64,000 nt of DNA, from the NCBI GenBank assembly GCA_937983075.1, contig CALKAQ010000013.1, positions 34,464 through 98,463 on the forward strand. Direction: 5' to 3'. Position 1 is the stretch's first letter. Every line of letters begins with the position of its first letter. Of this stretch, positions 7,485 to 15,295 are shown piece by piece. The position numbers and the translations under genes are program-made. Below the pieces are notes generated by a model. The model did no database searches. It saw nothing but the letters and a program-made list of their open reading frames with translations, and had not been told where the DNA came from. Source of the DNA: an uncultured bacterium. GTDB taxonomy: Bacteria > Bacillota > Limnochordia > DTU080 > JAAYLA01.

Positions 7485-9023
7485 TTAGAACGGCAGTGCG
7501 AAGACAAACCGGATGCCGTCAAAGCGTTCGCGCTCGTTATCGGTACCGTGGAAGCGGTAGCGATCATAGCGCTTGTATACCGGTTCACCGTGGACCGAAG
7601 TGTCGCCCAAGGCGAAGTCCTTCGAGCTGACGTAGTCGAGTCGGAACTTAGCGCCGTTCGGAGCGGTGTAGCTGGCACGCAGTGCGTACTTGAACGGATC
7701 TTGAAGAACCGGAGTGGTGCGACCCGGCATGTCGACGGTGAAGATCGCTCCGAAGCTGACGTTCGGCAAACTGAAGATATTCTGCGTCCGTTCGAGGCGT
7801 ACACCGAGGACGGCGTGTTGACGCGGATCGACCTGGTAGTTCTTATCCCAGTCGTAGTTGTACAGACCGGTCAACGCGATGTCATACGGCAAGTCGATGA
7901 CAGGCGAAGTGACGCTGAGACGGTAGTCGTAGCGCGGCAGGTTTTCATCTTCGTATGCGTGTTCACGCGTTGTGGAGTTCGGATCCGGGAACAATACGGA
8001 GACCGACTGATCGATCTTCCACGGCGAGTCGCCCGGGATGAACATGTAGACATCCGATTGGAGTCGTACTGACAGTTGATCATCGAGATCGCCGCGGCGA
8101 TTCGGATTCGTGTTCGTGAAGTCTACGTCCAAGCGGTTCGTGATATCGAAGCCGTAGTTGAACCAGACGGTGGCACCGACGTTGTATGCCTGGTCACGAT
8201 TGTAAATACTGTTGATGGCGTCGCGGCCGGCGTTGTTGATGTAACGATGGCGCTCATGGTCGCAGTTTCCGAGACATCCGCGTACCGATGCGGATTCAAC
8301 GTTTTCAATTTCGCTGTCGCGATAGCCGGCGCGAAGTTCGAGAACGCCCGGGTTGACTTTCCAGGTGCCGTTGACTTCATACAACCAGTCTTCGGTTGCG
8401 CCGTAGAAAGCGTAGACACCGTCAACGACGATGTCAGGATAGATCTCGCTTTCTTCGAGTATAATGCTGTAGTTCCAATGATGTTCGTCGTTGATGCGAT
8501 GACGGAGCAAAGCACCGCGCAAGTTCAAGATGCCGACTTGACCGCGGGCACCGAGAAGAATGTCTTGCGCGAGAACGTCAATGATCGTTGAGCCTTGCCA
8601 ATAGTTGTCGTTGTGGCTGTTGAGGCGCCCGAAGATGTACGTACCATCGAGCGTAAAGTTACCCAGCTTATAACCGGCAATCCGAACGCCGAGAGCCGTG
8701 CTTTCACCGTGGAACTGGGCGGTGTACGGCGAGTAGTTTACACCGAGGCGGCTCCCGAAGTAGGTGTCCACAGCCTGGCCGGGCTCAGTGTAGGCACCGT
8801 GCAAGTGCTTGTGGTAGCGGCGGACGTTATTGGCTGGGTTAATGTTGAACCAAGTTTCCATATAGCCTTTATCGTCATCGAGGCCCCGGATGTAGGTTAT
8901 ACCCCAGTGACCCCCATTGTGGTCTCTACCCCAGCTGATGTCGCCGTCAACCTTTTCCTGAGCGAACGCCGCGGTCGAGGCGACCAAAACGATAAGCATT
9001 GTCGCTAAAAGAAGTCTTCTCAC
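7485..9023 (-). CDS. Predicted outer-membrane beta-barrel (porin-like) protein
   Basis: 512 residues. A signal peptide (RRLLLATMLIVLVASTAAFA, cleavage before QEKVDG) is followed by a chain almost wholly made of alternating polar/aromatic strands separated by acidic or Asn/Gly turns, for example YRLSVTSPVIDLPYDIALTG and FGAIFTVDMPG. The last residues, GIRFVFALPF, end in Phe with alternating hydrophobics, the classic beta-signal read by BamA. There are only two cysteines (RGCLGNCDH). I do not recognise a family, but size and pattern fit a 16-22-strand barrel. GTG at 9023 follows GGAGG by nine bases. It heads a unit with two secreted LamG proteins. Confidence 0.7.
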   Translation of the reverse strand: MRRLLLATMLIVLVASTAAFAQEKVDGDISWGRDHNGGHWGITYIRGLDDDKGYMETWFNINPANNVRRYHKHLHGAYTEPGQAVDTYFGSRLGVNYSPYTAQFHGESTALGVRIAGYKLGNFTLDGTYIFGRLNSHNDNYWQGSTIIDVLAQDILLGARGQVGILNLRGALLRHRINDEHHWNYSIILEESEIYPDIVVDGVYAFYGATEDWLYEVNGTWKVNPGVLELRAGYRDSEIENVESASVRGCLGNCDHERHRYINNAGRDAINSIYNRDQAYNVGATVWFNYGFDITNRLDVDFTNTNPNRRGDLDDQLSVRLQSDVYMFIPGDSPWKIDQSVSVLFPDPNSTTREHAYEDENLPRYDYRLSVTSPVIDLPYDIALTGLYNYDWDKNYQVDPRQHAVLGVRLERTQNIFSLPNVSFGAIFTVDMPGRTTPVLQDPFKYALRASYTAPNGAKFRLDYVSSKDFALGDTSVHGEPVYKRYDRYRFHGTDNERERFDGIRFVFALPF

Positions 9024-9455
9024 GACGTATGACCTCCATTCACATTCAACTTGGGAAAATTAAATAAGATCCGCGAAGAAGTTCACCCCGCAACCTCCGT
9101 GTATGTCAGCTGCAAAGCTTAGCAATTGGATGTTTTTGGTTCTTTGCTCTCCTCCTTTCAACTTGCGATTTGGTCTTTGTTGCAGGCGGTTCCACCATCG
9201 CATGAGCCAAAAGATTCTGATGGAGCTGCTCAAAAGCATCCGCTACGCGACGAATTTCGAAAATAACGGCCAACTTTGGAACCGCCGAGAGATCCCGGTG
9301 CCTTTCTTCCAGTTGCCTTGAGTTTCCTGGCGGTTTGGCACCGAGTGTATGTTGGCCTTCTACATGCAGAAAAACATTCCTTCGTCAAATTAACCCTTTT
9401 TAAAAATTCTTTTGTTAAGTTGCCTGAATTTTCCAGTGATCATGCGAATGCCACG
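9024..9455. other. Intergenic region without a supported gene
   Basis: 432 bases between the porin start and the lipoprotein stop, both minus strand. An AT-rich patch at 9390-9425 holds a short imperfect repeat (TTAAC ... GTTAA). Open frames here lack ribosome-binding sites. The porin promoter must lie here, but no convincing -35/-10 pair is visible. Confidence 0.5.
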
Positions 9456-10178
9456 CTACATGTCTTCCTCGACGATTCGCCATTCATACGTCGGCAAAAT
9501 ATCTTTTGTGAATTCATGTACCGCTCGACTGATGGCCCGCTCTCGCAATGCGGGAATTTGTTGCCGATTCACTGAAGGAATCAAACTCGCGGGCGGCGCT
9601 TCGTCTTCGTACCAATTCAGGTAGCGCGTGATGACGTCCCACTCATGAATTGCTGCGCGATGCATGTGCACTTCTTCGCCCGTATGTAAATTGACCATCC
9701 GAGCCGTGATGTGAATATCGACAGCACTGTACTGATTCGTAAACCAGGTGTTGCGCACGTTTGGATTGTTGCAGCCGCTGCAAACAACCCCATCCAAATA
9801 GACGTCTTCGAAATAAAACGTGGCTTCGCCGAAGATGACCGCGTCGGCCCGAAGTTCCTCGATGATGCGCCTGCGACCCAATGGCGTGGAAAAATCATCC
9901 GGCATAATGCCTAAATCGGCGAGCACTTGGCTTGTACGAGCCGATTCAACGGAGGCATACCATCCGGAAGCCCTCAAGCGTTCAATGACCCGTGTTTCAA
10001 ATTCCCATGCGAGACCCGGATCGCTCGTAAAATTTTCAAACGGAAGCACGAGGATGCGTTCGATGCCTTCAACCGGAGCCACGGGTGGAACTTCAACTTG
10101 GACCCTTTTTTGTGAACACGCTGCTATCAGAGGGATGGCCAACACAAGTACGAACCAAAAACGCAGTTTATGGGCCAT
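9456..10178 (-). CDS. Lipoprotein with CsgG/LpoB-like domain
   Basis: 240 residues with a lipoprotein signal (RFWFVLVLAIPLIAAC, lipobox IAAC, lipidated Cys at about 21). The mature domain starts ERILVLPFENFTSDPG and continues IERLRASGWYASVE, LGIMPDDFSTP and RADAVIFGEATFY. This is the beta-alpha pattern of the CsgG/LpoB/GNA1162-type fold used by envelope-assembly lipoproteins. A CSGC motif in the loop after VYLDGVV is unusual for this fold and could bind metal or form a disulfide. The ATG at 10178 follows GGGAGGTGG. It lies upstream of the porin on the same strand, so an outer-membrane assembly role is plausible but unproven. Confidence 0.65.
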   Translation of the reverse strand: MAHKLRFWFVLVLAIPLIAACSQKRVQVEVPPVAPVEGIERILVLPFENFTSDPGLAWEFETRVIERLRASGWYASVESARTSQVLADLGIMPDDFSTPLGRRRIIEELRADAVIFGEATFYFEDVYLDGVVCSGCNNPNVRNTWFTNQYSAVDIHITARMVNLHTGEEVHMHRAAIHEWDVITRYLNWYEDEAPPASLIPSVNRQQIPALRERAISRAVHEFTKDILPTYEWRIVEEDM

Positions 10179-10582
10179 ATTGCCACCTCCCGGATTTCGC
10201 GCGACTCCGTCGGCGAAAGAAAACCACTAAACAAACGATACTGTAAGTTTCAGCCAGCAACACGGCAATTCTGTTTGTGTGAGGTCAATATTCGTAGTCA
10301 TCTTACGGAATCCTTCTCCAGTGTTGCCACTTTTCTTCCCGCCGAGATCTTTTAGCACCCCGAAGTTGTTCAAAGCAGAGATCAGAGGCAAAAATAAAAT
10401 TTTTGTTCTGCCTCAAAAAAGGATAATGTCTCTGATGTCAGAAGTATGCCTGTAAAAAATCTTTAGTCAGTCTCATTCACAATTGGAAGAGAGGTGAAAG
10501 AGGCACACCATCGTTTATCACATGTTTTGCATGAAATTTCCACCGATAGCTCCAAACATCCGGAACAAGGAGGAAGAAAAAC
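10179..10582. other. Divergent intergenic region between two lipoprotein genes
   Basis: 404 bases, AT-rich toward 10330-10470. A hairpin-forming repeat (GAGGCA at 10385-10390 with TGCCTC at 10409-10414) surrounds an AAAATAAAATTTT core. A GGATAAT element at 10421-10427 could be a -10 for the plus-strand gene. No gene is supported. Confidence 0.45.
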
Positions 10583-11335
10583 GTGAACAAGATGGGATGG
10601 CGAATATGGACCGTAATCGCCGTGATGAGCGTCGCCCTGATTGTCGGGGCGTGTACCGACTTGAGCAAATTTTCCAAAGATCCGGTGGCCGTACAGGTGA
10701 AAACATACGATTTGGTCGGTTCGACCGTGGCAGGTGCGACGGTTCTCTTGCTTGGCGATGAAGATTTCGGACCGTTGCAGACGGGGCCGGACGGCGTCGC
10801 CACGATCGAAAACGTCACACCGGGTACGTATACGATGCGAGTGTGGTACCCCGACGGTCCGTTTTTTGAACGCACCGTTCCGGTTTGGGGCGGTTCCGAC
10901 GTCGTTGTAGCCATCGAGCCAACCTCGATCCCGCTTCGGCTCGTCGTCGATGGCCAGCTCAATCCGGGATTGAACATTCAGTTGCACGGCTACGGAAATG
11001 ATCCCGCGGTCGAGCCGAACAACATCGGATACAATTTTGAAGGTCGTTGGTTTACGCTGGATTTCACGGTTCCTGAAGGTGCGGCCGGCATCTACCGTAT
11101 GATCGGCTATATTGCCGGACCCGATGCAGACGGCTCCACCGAATACTTCATCGACGGCGAGTCACTCGGCGTCGTCTATACGCGGCAAACCGGCGGCTGG
11201 CAAAACTACTGGCATTTTACGCTGTTCCCGGAAATTGAACTGTCCGAAGGCGTGCATACCATGCGCCTCTATTTCGTCACAAGTGGACGCAATTACCATA
11301 GTTTCCATCTAATACCTGTGAAACTGTTCAACTAG
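10583..11335 (+). CDS. Lipoprotein with Ig-like and CBM6-like carbohydrate-binding domains
   Basis: 250 residues. The lipoprotein signal is WTVIAVMSVALIVGAC (lipobox VGAC, Cys at about 24). Residues 35-110 look like a carboxypeptidase-regulatory or prealbumin-like sandwich (GSTVAGATVLL, GPDGVATIENVTPGTYTM). Residues 120-250 carry CBM6-type landmarks: YNFEGRWFTLDFTVPEGAAG, then TGGWQNYWHF and a closing HTMRLYFVTSGRNYHSFHLI. CBM6 modules bind polysaccharide chains; no catalytic domain is present. GTG at 10583 follows GGAGGAAGAAAAAC. It is transcribed against the arm, divergent from the CsgG-like lipoprotein, so the pair may share regulation. Confidence 0.75.
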   Translation: MNKMGWRIWTVIAVMSVALIVGACTDLSKFSKDPVAVQVKTYDLVGSTVAGATVLLLGDEDFGPLQTGPDGVATIENVTPGTYTMRVWYPDGPFFERTVPVWGGSDVVVAIEPTSIPLRLVVDGQLNPGLNIQLHGYGNDPAVEPNNIGYNFEGRWFTLDFTVPEGAAGIYRMIGYIAGPDADGSTEYFIDGESLGVVYTRQTGGWQNYWHFTLFPEIELSEGVHTMRLYFVTSGRNYHSFHLIPVKLFN

Positions 11336-11344
11336 ATTCAAGAC

Positions 11345-11386
11345 AAAAAAGCGGGATGCGGTCGGCGAAGTGTCCAACCGCATCCC
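11345..11386 (-). terminator. Rho-independent terminator of ychF
   Basis: GGGATGCGGT (11377-11386 read on minus) pairs perfectly with 11353-11362 and is followed on the minus strand by GC and TTTTTT. It begins six bases past the ychF stop and also faces the end of the plus-strand lipoprotein gene. Confidence 0.88.
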
Positions 11387-11391
11387 ACTTC

Positions 11392-12492
11392 TCAAACGTT
11401 AAAACGAAACAGCATGACATCTCCGTCTTGCACAATGTAGTCCTTGCCTTCGGACCGCACCCAGCCTTTCTCACGAGCAGCGGCCATGGAACCTGCTTCA
11501 ATCAGCTTTTCCCAGTGGATCGTCTCCGCCCGGATAAATCCGCGCTCAAAATCCGAATGAATGACTCCGGCCGCTTGAGGTGCCGCGGTGTTGGCACGAA
11601 TGGTCCAAGCCCGCACTTCTTTCTCGCCCGCTGTAAAGAACGTAATCAAGCCGAGCAGCCGATAGGCGGCGCGAATGAGTCGATTGAGCCCCGGCTCTTC
11701 AAGACCGAGCTCCTGCAAAAAGGCGGCTCTTTCCTCTTCATCCATCTCCGCGAGCTCCGATTCCAGCTGCGCGCTCACCGCAACGACGCCCGCATGCTCA
11801 GCTGCAGCACGCTTTACGACGGCTTGATAATGCACGTCGCTCTCCAGCGCCGCCGGCGTCGCATCGTCTACATTGGCAACATAAAGCACGGGTTTGATGG
11901 TAAGCAAATGATACTGCCGAATCAGCTTTTGCTCTTCTTCGTCCAACTCGAGCGTTCTCGCGGGCTCTCCCGCTTGAAAATGCGCGGCCAATTTTTCAAG
12001 CAATTCGACACGCAGCTGCATCTCCTTGCTGCCCGATTTCGCTTGCCGCCGCGCTTTTTCCAGCGCGTTTTCCGCCGTCTGCAAGTCCGCCAAAATGAGC
12101 TCCAAGTTGATGACATCAATGTCGCGAATCGGATCGACACTGCCATCCACGTGCGTCACGTTGGGTTCTTCAAAACAGCGAACCACATGGCAGATCGCAT
12201 CGACTTCGCGAATGTGGCCGAGAAACTGATTGCCTAATCCTTCGCCTTTGCTGGCGCCGCGCACGAGCCCGGCGATGTCGACAAATTGAAAAGCCACCGG
12301 CACCACACGCTGTGGCTTGATCACTTCAGCCAAAGCTTTGAGCCGGGGATCCGGTACTTCCACCACGCCGACGTTCGGATCGATGGTGCAAAAAGGATAA
12401 TTTTCCGCTGGAACGCCGGCTGCCGTCAACGTATTGAACAGTGTCGATTTTCCCACATTGGGAAGCCCGACGATACCGACCTGATTCGCCAA
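11392..12492 (-). CDS. ychF: Redox-regulated ATPase/GTPase YchF (OLA1 family)
   Basis: 366 residues with the translation-factor NTPase motifs: P-loop GLPNVGKST near residue 10, G3 DIAGLVRGASKGEGLGN, a G4-like NVDD, and the C-terminal TGS-like domain (ITFFTAGEKEVRAWTI ... YIVQDGDVMLFRFNV). YchF binds the ribosome and prefers ATP. An in-frame ATG at 12549 would place the start inside the tRNA-Ala terminator, so I chose the TTG at 12492 directly before ANQVGIVG, which gives the family's usual length. In Bacillus the homologue (yyaF) also lies near parB and rpsF; here it is on the other side of the origin. Confidence 0.93.
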   Translation of the reverse strand: MANQVGIVGLPNVGKSTLFNTLTAAGVPAENYPFCTIDPNVGVVEVPDPRLKALAEVIKPQRVVPVAFQFVDIAGLVRGASKGEGLGNQFLGHIREVDAICHVVRCFEEPNVTHVDGSVDPIRDIDVINLELILADLQTAENALEKARRQAKSGSKEMQLRVELLEKLAAHFQAGEPARTLELDEEEQKLIRQYHLLTIKPVLYVANVDDATPAALESDVHYQAVVKRAAAEHAGVVAVSAQLESELAEMDEEERAAFLQELGLEEPGLNRLIRAAYRLLGLITFFTAGEKEVRAWTIRANTAAPQAAGVIHSDFERGFIRAETIHWEKLIEAGSMAAAREKGWVRSEGKDYIVQDGDVMLFRFNV

Positions 12493-12521
12493 TGTCGTCG
12501 CCCACTTTCTAGCATTTCTGC

Positions 12522-12561
12522 AAAATAAAACACCTGCCAGAAACCCCATTCTAGCAGGTGT
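12522..12561 (-). terminator. Rho-independent terminator of the tRNA-Ala gene
   Basis: On the minus strand ACACCTGC pairs with GCAGGTGT, with extra AGAA/TTTCT pairing in the arm, followed by TTTTATTTT. It starts seven bases after the encoded CCA of the tRNA. Confidence 0.85.
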
Positions 12562-12567
12562 TGCACG

Positions 12568-12643
12568 TGGTGGAGACGAGGGGGATCGAACCCCTGACTT
12601 CCGCCTTGCAAAGGCGGCGCTCTCCCAGCTGAGCTACGTCCCC
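12568..12643 (-). tRNA. trnA: tRNA-Ala, anticodon TGC
   Basis: 76 bases including an encoded CCA. The acceptor GGGGACG pairs with CGTCTCC (one G-T). The D-arm is GCTCAGCTGGGAGAGC, the anticodon arm CCGCCTTTGCAAGGCGG carries TGC, and the T-arm contains GGTTCGATCC. It stands alone, with its own promoter and terminator, rather than in an rRNA operon. Confidence 0.97.
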
Positions 12644-12694
12644 CTGACCAGTCATCCGGCCTCTTTCGACGAGTCAGCCAGTTGACACTTTCTT

Positions 12695-12723
12695 ATTCTA
12701 ACCGATGATCTCCGGTTCGTCAA
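12695..12723 (-). promoter_or_regulatory. Sigma-A-type promoter of tRNA-Ala
   Basis: On the minus strand TTGACG (12718-12723), a 17-base spacer, then TAGAAT (12695-12700), about 50 bases before the tRNA. Five of six bases match consensus in each box. Confidence 0.75.
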
Positions 12724-12738
12724 CCACTCACCCGAGCC

Positions 12739-12768
12739 GGTGCGGGACGGCCGGCGCAGCCCCGCACC
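12739..12768 (-). terminator. Possible gyrA terminator hairpin
   Basis: GGTGCGGG pairs with CCCGCACC around a GC-rich loop, 57 bases after the gyrA stop. It lacks a T-run, so the assignment is tentative. Confidence 0.4.
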
Positions 12769-12824
12769 CAATCCATGACGACCAACGACGAGCCGTTTTT
12801 CTAGCGCACACGCGCTTTTCTGCC

Positions 12825-15263
12825 TTATTCGTCGTCGGCCTTTGCCGCCACGGGCGCAACCGCGCGGACGGCATCGCCTTCATCGACCCGCATCAAGCGC
12901 ACACCTTGCGCATTGCGACCTTGGCGCGAAATGCCCGATACCGGCAGGCGAATCATGACACCGCTGCGGCTGATGATCATCAGTTCTTCGTCGTCTTGGA
13001 CGACTCTGCCGCCGGCAATCAAGCCGAGTTTCTCCGTGACGCGCAGCGTCCGGATGCCCTTTCCGCCGCGGTTCGTCACGCGATAGTCAGCCAACGGCGT
13101 GCGTTTGCCGTAGCCGCCTTGAGTAATAACCATTAAATCGGCGTCCGGCCTCACGGTGTCAATCGCCACGACATAGTCTCCCGGATCGAGGCGAACGCCT
13201 CGCACGCCGCGGGCTTGGCGTCCCATGGCACGCACCGTTTCTTCCGGGAATCGGATGGCCTGTCCACGTGCCGTCACCATCACAATTTCTTGTCCTTCCT
13301 GCGTCAGCAGGACGCCTACGAGCTCGTCCCCTTCGTCGAGCGTAATGCCGATAAGTCCGGCCCGCGAGCTGTCAAATTCTTGCAGGAGCGTTTTCTTCAC
13401 CACGCCCTGCTTGGTCGCCATGAGCAAATGGTACGGACCTTCGTACGAAGCGATGGGAATGGCCGCCTGGATCACTTCGTCTTTTTCAATGGGCAGCAAG
13501 TTGATGATATTCGTACCGCGGGCGTTTCGGGAGGCCTCCGGTATTTCGTATCCGTGCAGCCGATACACACGTCCCCGATTGGTGAAAAAGAGGATATACG
13601 TATGGGTAGTGGCGATGAACAGCTGCTGGACGAAATCTTCTTCCCGCGTGCCCATGGCCGTAATGCCGCGGCCGCCGCGCCGCTGCGAACGGTACGTCGA
13701 CACCGGCAGCCGCTTGATGTAGCCGGCATGGGTAATGGTGACGACGATGTCTTCTTCGGCAATGAGGTCTTCGATGTTGATTTCGCCTTCCTCGGCGATG
13801 ATTTCGGTTCGCCTCTCATCGGCAAAACGTTCCTTGATGTCGAGAAGCTCCTCGCGAATGACCTCCATCAGCTTGCTTTCATCGCCGAGAATTTCCCGCA
13901 GCCGGGCGATCGTCTTTTGCAGCTCGGCGTATTCATGTTCGATTTTTTCCCGTTCGAGACCCGTGAGTCGCCGCAGCTGCATGTCGAGGATGGCGACCGC
14001 TTGCCGCTCAGTCAAGCCGAAACGGCTCATCAGTTTTTGGCGTGCATCTTGATCGCTCTTCGCGCCGCGAACGATCGCGACGATTTCATCGATGTTGTCG
14101 AGTGCAATCCGCAAGCCTTCGAGAATGTGGGCTCTTTCTTCAGCCTTTTCCAACTCGAAGCGCGACCGCCGGGTTACGACTTCGCGTTGAAAATCTAAGT
14201 AGTGACAGAGCATTTCCCGCAAGTTCAAGACCTTCGGTTCGCCGTCGACAAGAGCGAGCATGATGACGCCGAAAGTTTCCTGCAGCTGCGAAAACTTGTA
14301 CAGCTGGTTGAGCACGACATGCGGGTGCGCGTCACGGCGCAGCTCAATGATAATGCGCATGCCTTCGCGGTCAGACTCGTCGCGCAGCGCCGTAATGCCT
14401 TCGACACGCTTCTCGTTATGCAAGTCGGCGATTTTTTGAATCAAGGACGCCTTGTTGACCATGTACGGAATTTCGGTGACGACGAGCCGGTGGCGATCCC
14501 CTTGCATTTGCTCAATTTGAACCTTCGCGCGCATAATGATGCGCCCGCGTCCCGTAGCGTAAGCCTCACGAATGCCATTTCGCCCGACAATGATTCCCGC
14601 CGTCGGGAAATCGGGACCTTTGATCTTTTTCATGATTTCATCGAGGGTCGCGTCGGGCTTGTCGATCAAAAGCGTCAAGGCGTCGATGACTTCACCGAGA
14701 TTGTGCGGCGGAATGTTCGTCGCCATGGCGACGCCGATACCCAACGAACCGTTGCACAGCAGATTTGGAAAACGACTGGGGAGAACCGACGGTTGTTCTG
14801 TGGATTCGTCGAAATTCGGGACAAAGTCGACCGTGTTCTTGTCGATGTCCCGCAGCATTTCCATTGCGATCGAGGAAAGGCGGGCTTCGGTGTACCGCAT
14901 CGCCGCTGGAGGGTCGCCATCAATCGATCCCCAGTTTCCATGACCGTCGATCAGGGGATACCGGGTAGAGAAATCTTGCGCCAGGCGAGCCATGGTGTCG
15001 TAAATGGCAGCGTCCCCGTGCGGATGGTAATTCGCCATGACGTCTCCGACGGTGCGCGCGGATTTCCGATAAGGCCGATCGGGTCGCAGGCCCAATTCAC
15101 CCATGCCGTACAAAATGCGCCGTTGTACGGGCTTGAGGCCGTCCCTTACGTCCGGCAACGCACGGTCAACATTGACATACATGGCGTAGTGGAGATACGA
15201 ACGCCGCATCTCCTCTTCCAAACCGACCGGAATGATCTTGCCATCGGTATACTCAATGGCCAA
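12825..15263 (-). CDS. gyrA: DNA gyrase subunit A
   Basis: 812 residues, typical length. The catalytic tyrosine is Y124 in AAMRYTEARLS. The GyrA box that wraps DNA is present as QRRGGRG near residue 535, and six beta-pinwheel blades follow (repeats such as GYIKRLPVSTYR and RGKGIRTLRV-like strands). With GyrB it introduces negative supercoils using ATP. TTG at 15263 follows GGAAGGTGACATTGG. The residue equivalent to Ser83 of the E. coli enzyme is Ala85 (HPHGDAAIYDTM), a natural variant linked in other species to lower quinolone sensitivity. It lies 32 bases after gyrB, as in most Bacillota. Confidence 0.98.
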   Translation of the reverse strand: MAIEYTDGKIIPVGLEEEMRRSYLHYAMYVNVDRALPDVRDGLKPVQRRILYGMGELGLRPDRPYRKSARTVGDVMANYHPHGDAAIYDTMARLAQDFSTRYPLIDGHGNWGSIDGDPPAAMRYTEARLSSIAMEMLRDIDKNTVDFVPNFDESTEQPSVLPSRFPNLLCNGSLGIGVAMATNIPPHNLGEVIDALTLLIDKPDATLDEIMKKIKGPDFPTAGIIVGRNGIREAYATGRGRIIMRAKVQIEQMQGDRHRLVVTEIPYMVNKASLIQKIADLHNEKRVEGITALRDESDREGMRIIIELRRDAHPHVVLNQLYKFSQLQETFGVIMLALVDGEPKVLNLREMLCHYLDFQREVVTRRSRFELEKAEERAHILEGLRIALDNIDEIVAIVRGAKSDQDARQKLMSRFGLTERQAVAILDMQLRRLTGLEREKIEHEYAELQKTIARLREILGDESKLMEVIREELLDIKERFADERRTEIIAEEGEINIEDLIAEEDIVVTITHAGYIKRLPVSTYRSQRRGGRGITAMGTREEDFVQQLFIATTHTYILFFTNRGRVYRLHGYEIPEASRNARGTNIINLLPIEKDEVIQAAIPIASYEGPYHLLMATKQGVVKKTLLQEFDSSRAGLIGITLDEGDELVGVLLTQEGQEIVMVTARGQAIRFPEETVRAMGRQARGVRGVRLDPGDYVVAIDTVRPDADLMVITQGGYGKRTPLADYRVTNRGGKGIRTLRVTEKLGLIAGGRVVQDDEELMIISRSGVMIRLPVSGISRQGRNAQGVRLMRVDEGDAVRAVAPVAAKADDE

Positions 15264-15295
15264 CCAATGTCACCTTCCTCGTATCGCCGTGGGAA

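Noticed and set aside
12559..12574. parS-like sequence at the tRNA-Ala 3' end
   Set aside because: 13 of 16 matches, with three mismatches in one arm, and explained by the tRNA CCA end and its terminator.
13215..14198. 327-codon open frame on the plus strand opposite gyrA
   Set aside because: It is antisense to a clearly conserved gyrA region, has no ribosome-binding site and its composition is that of a mirrored coding strand.
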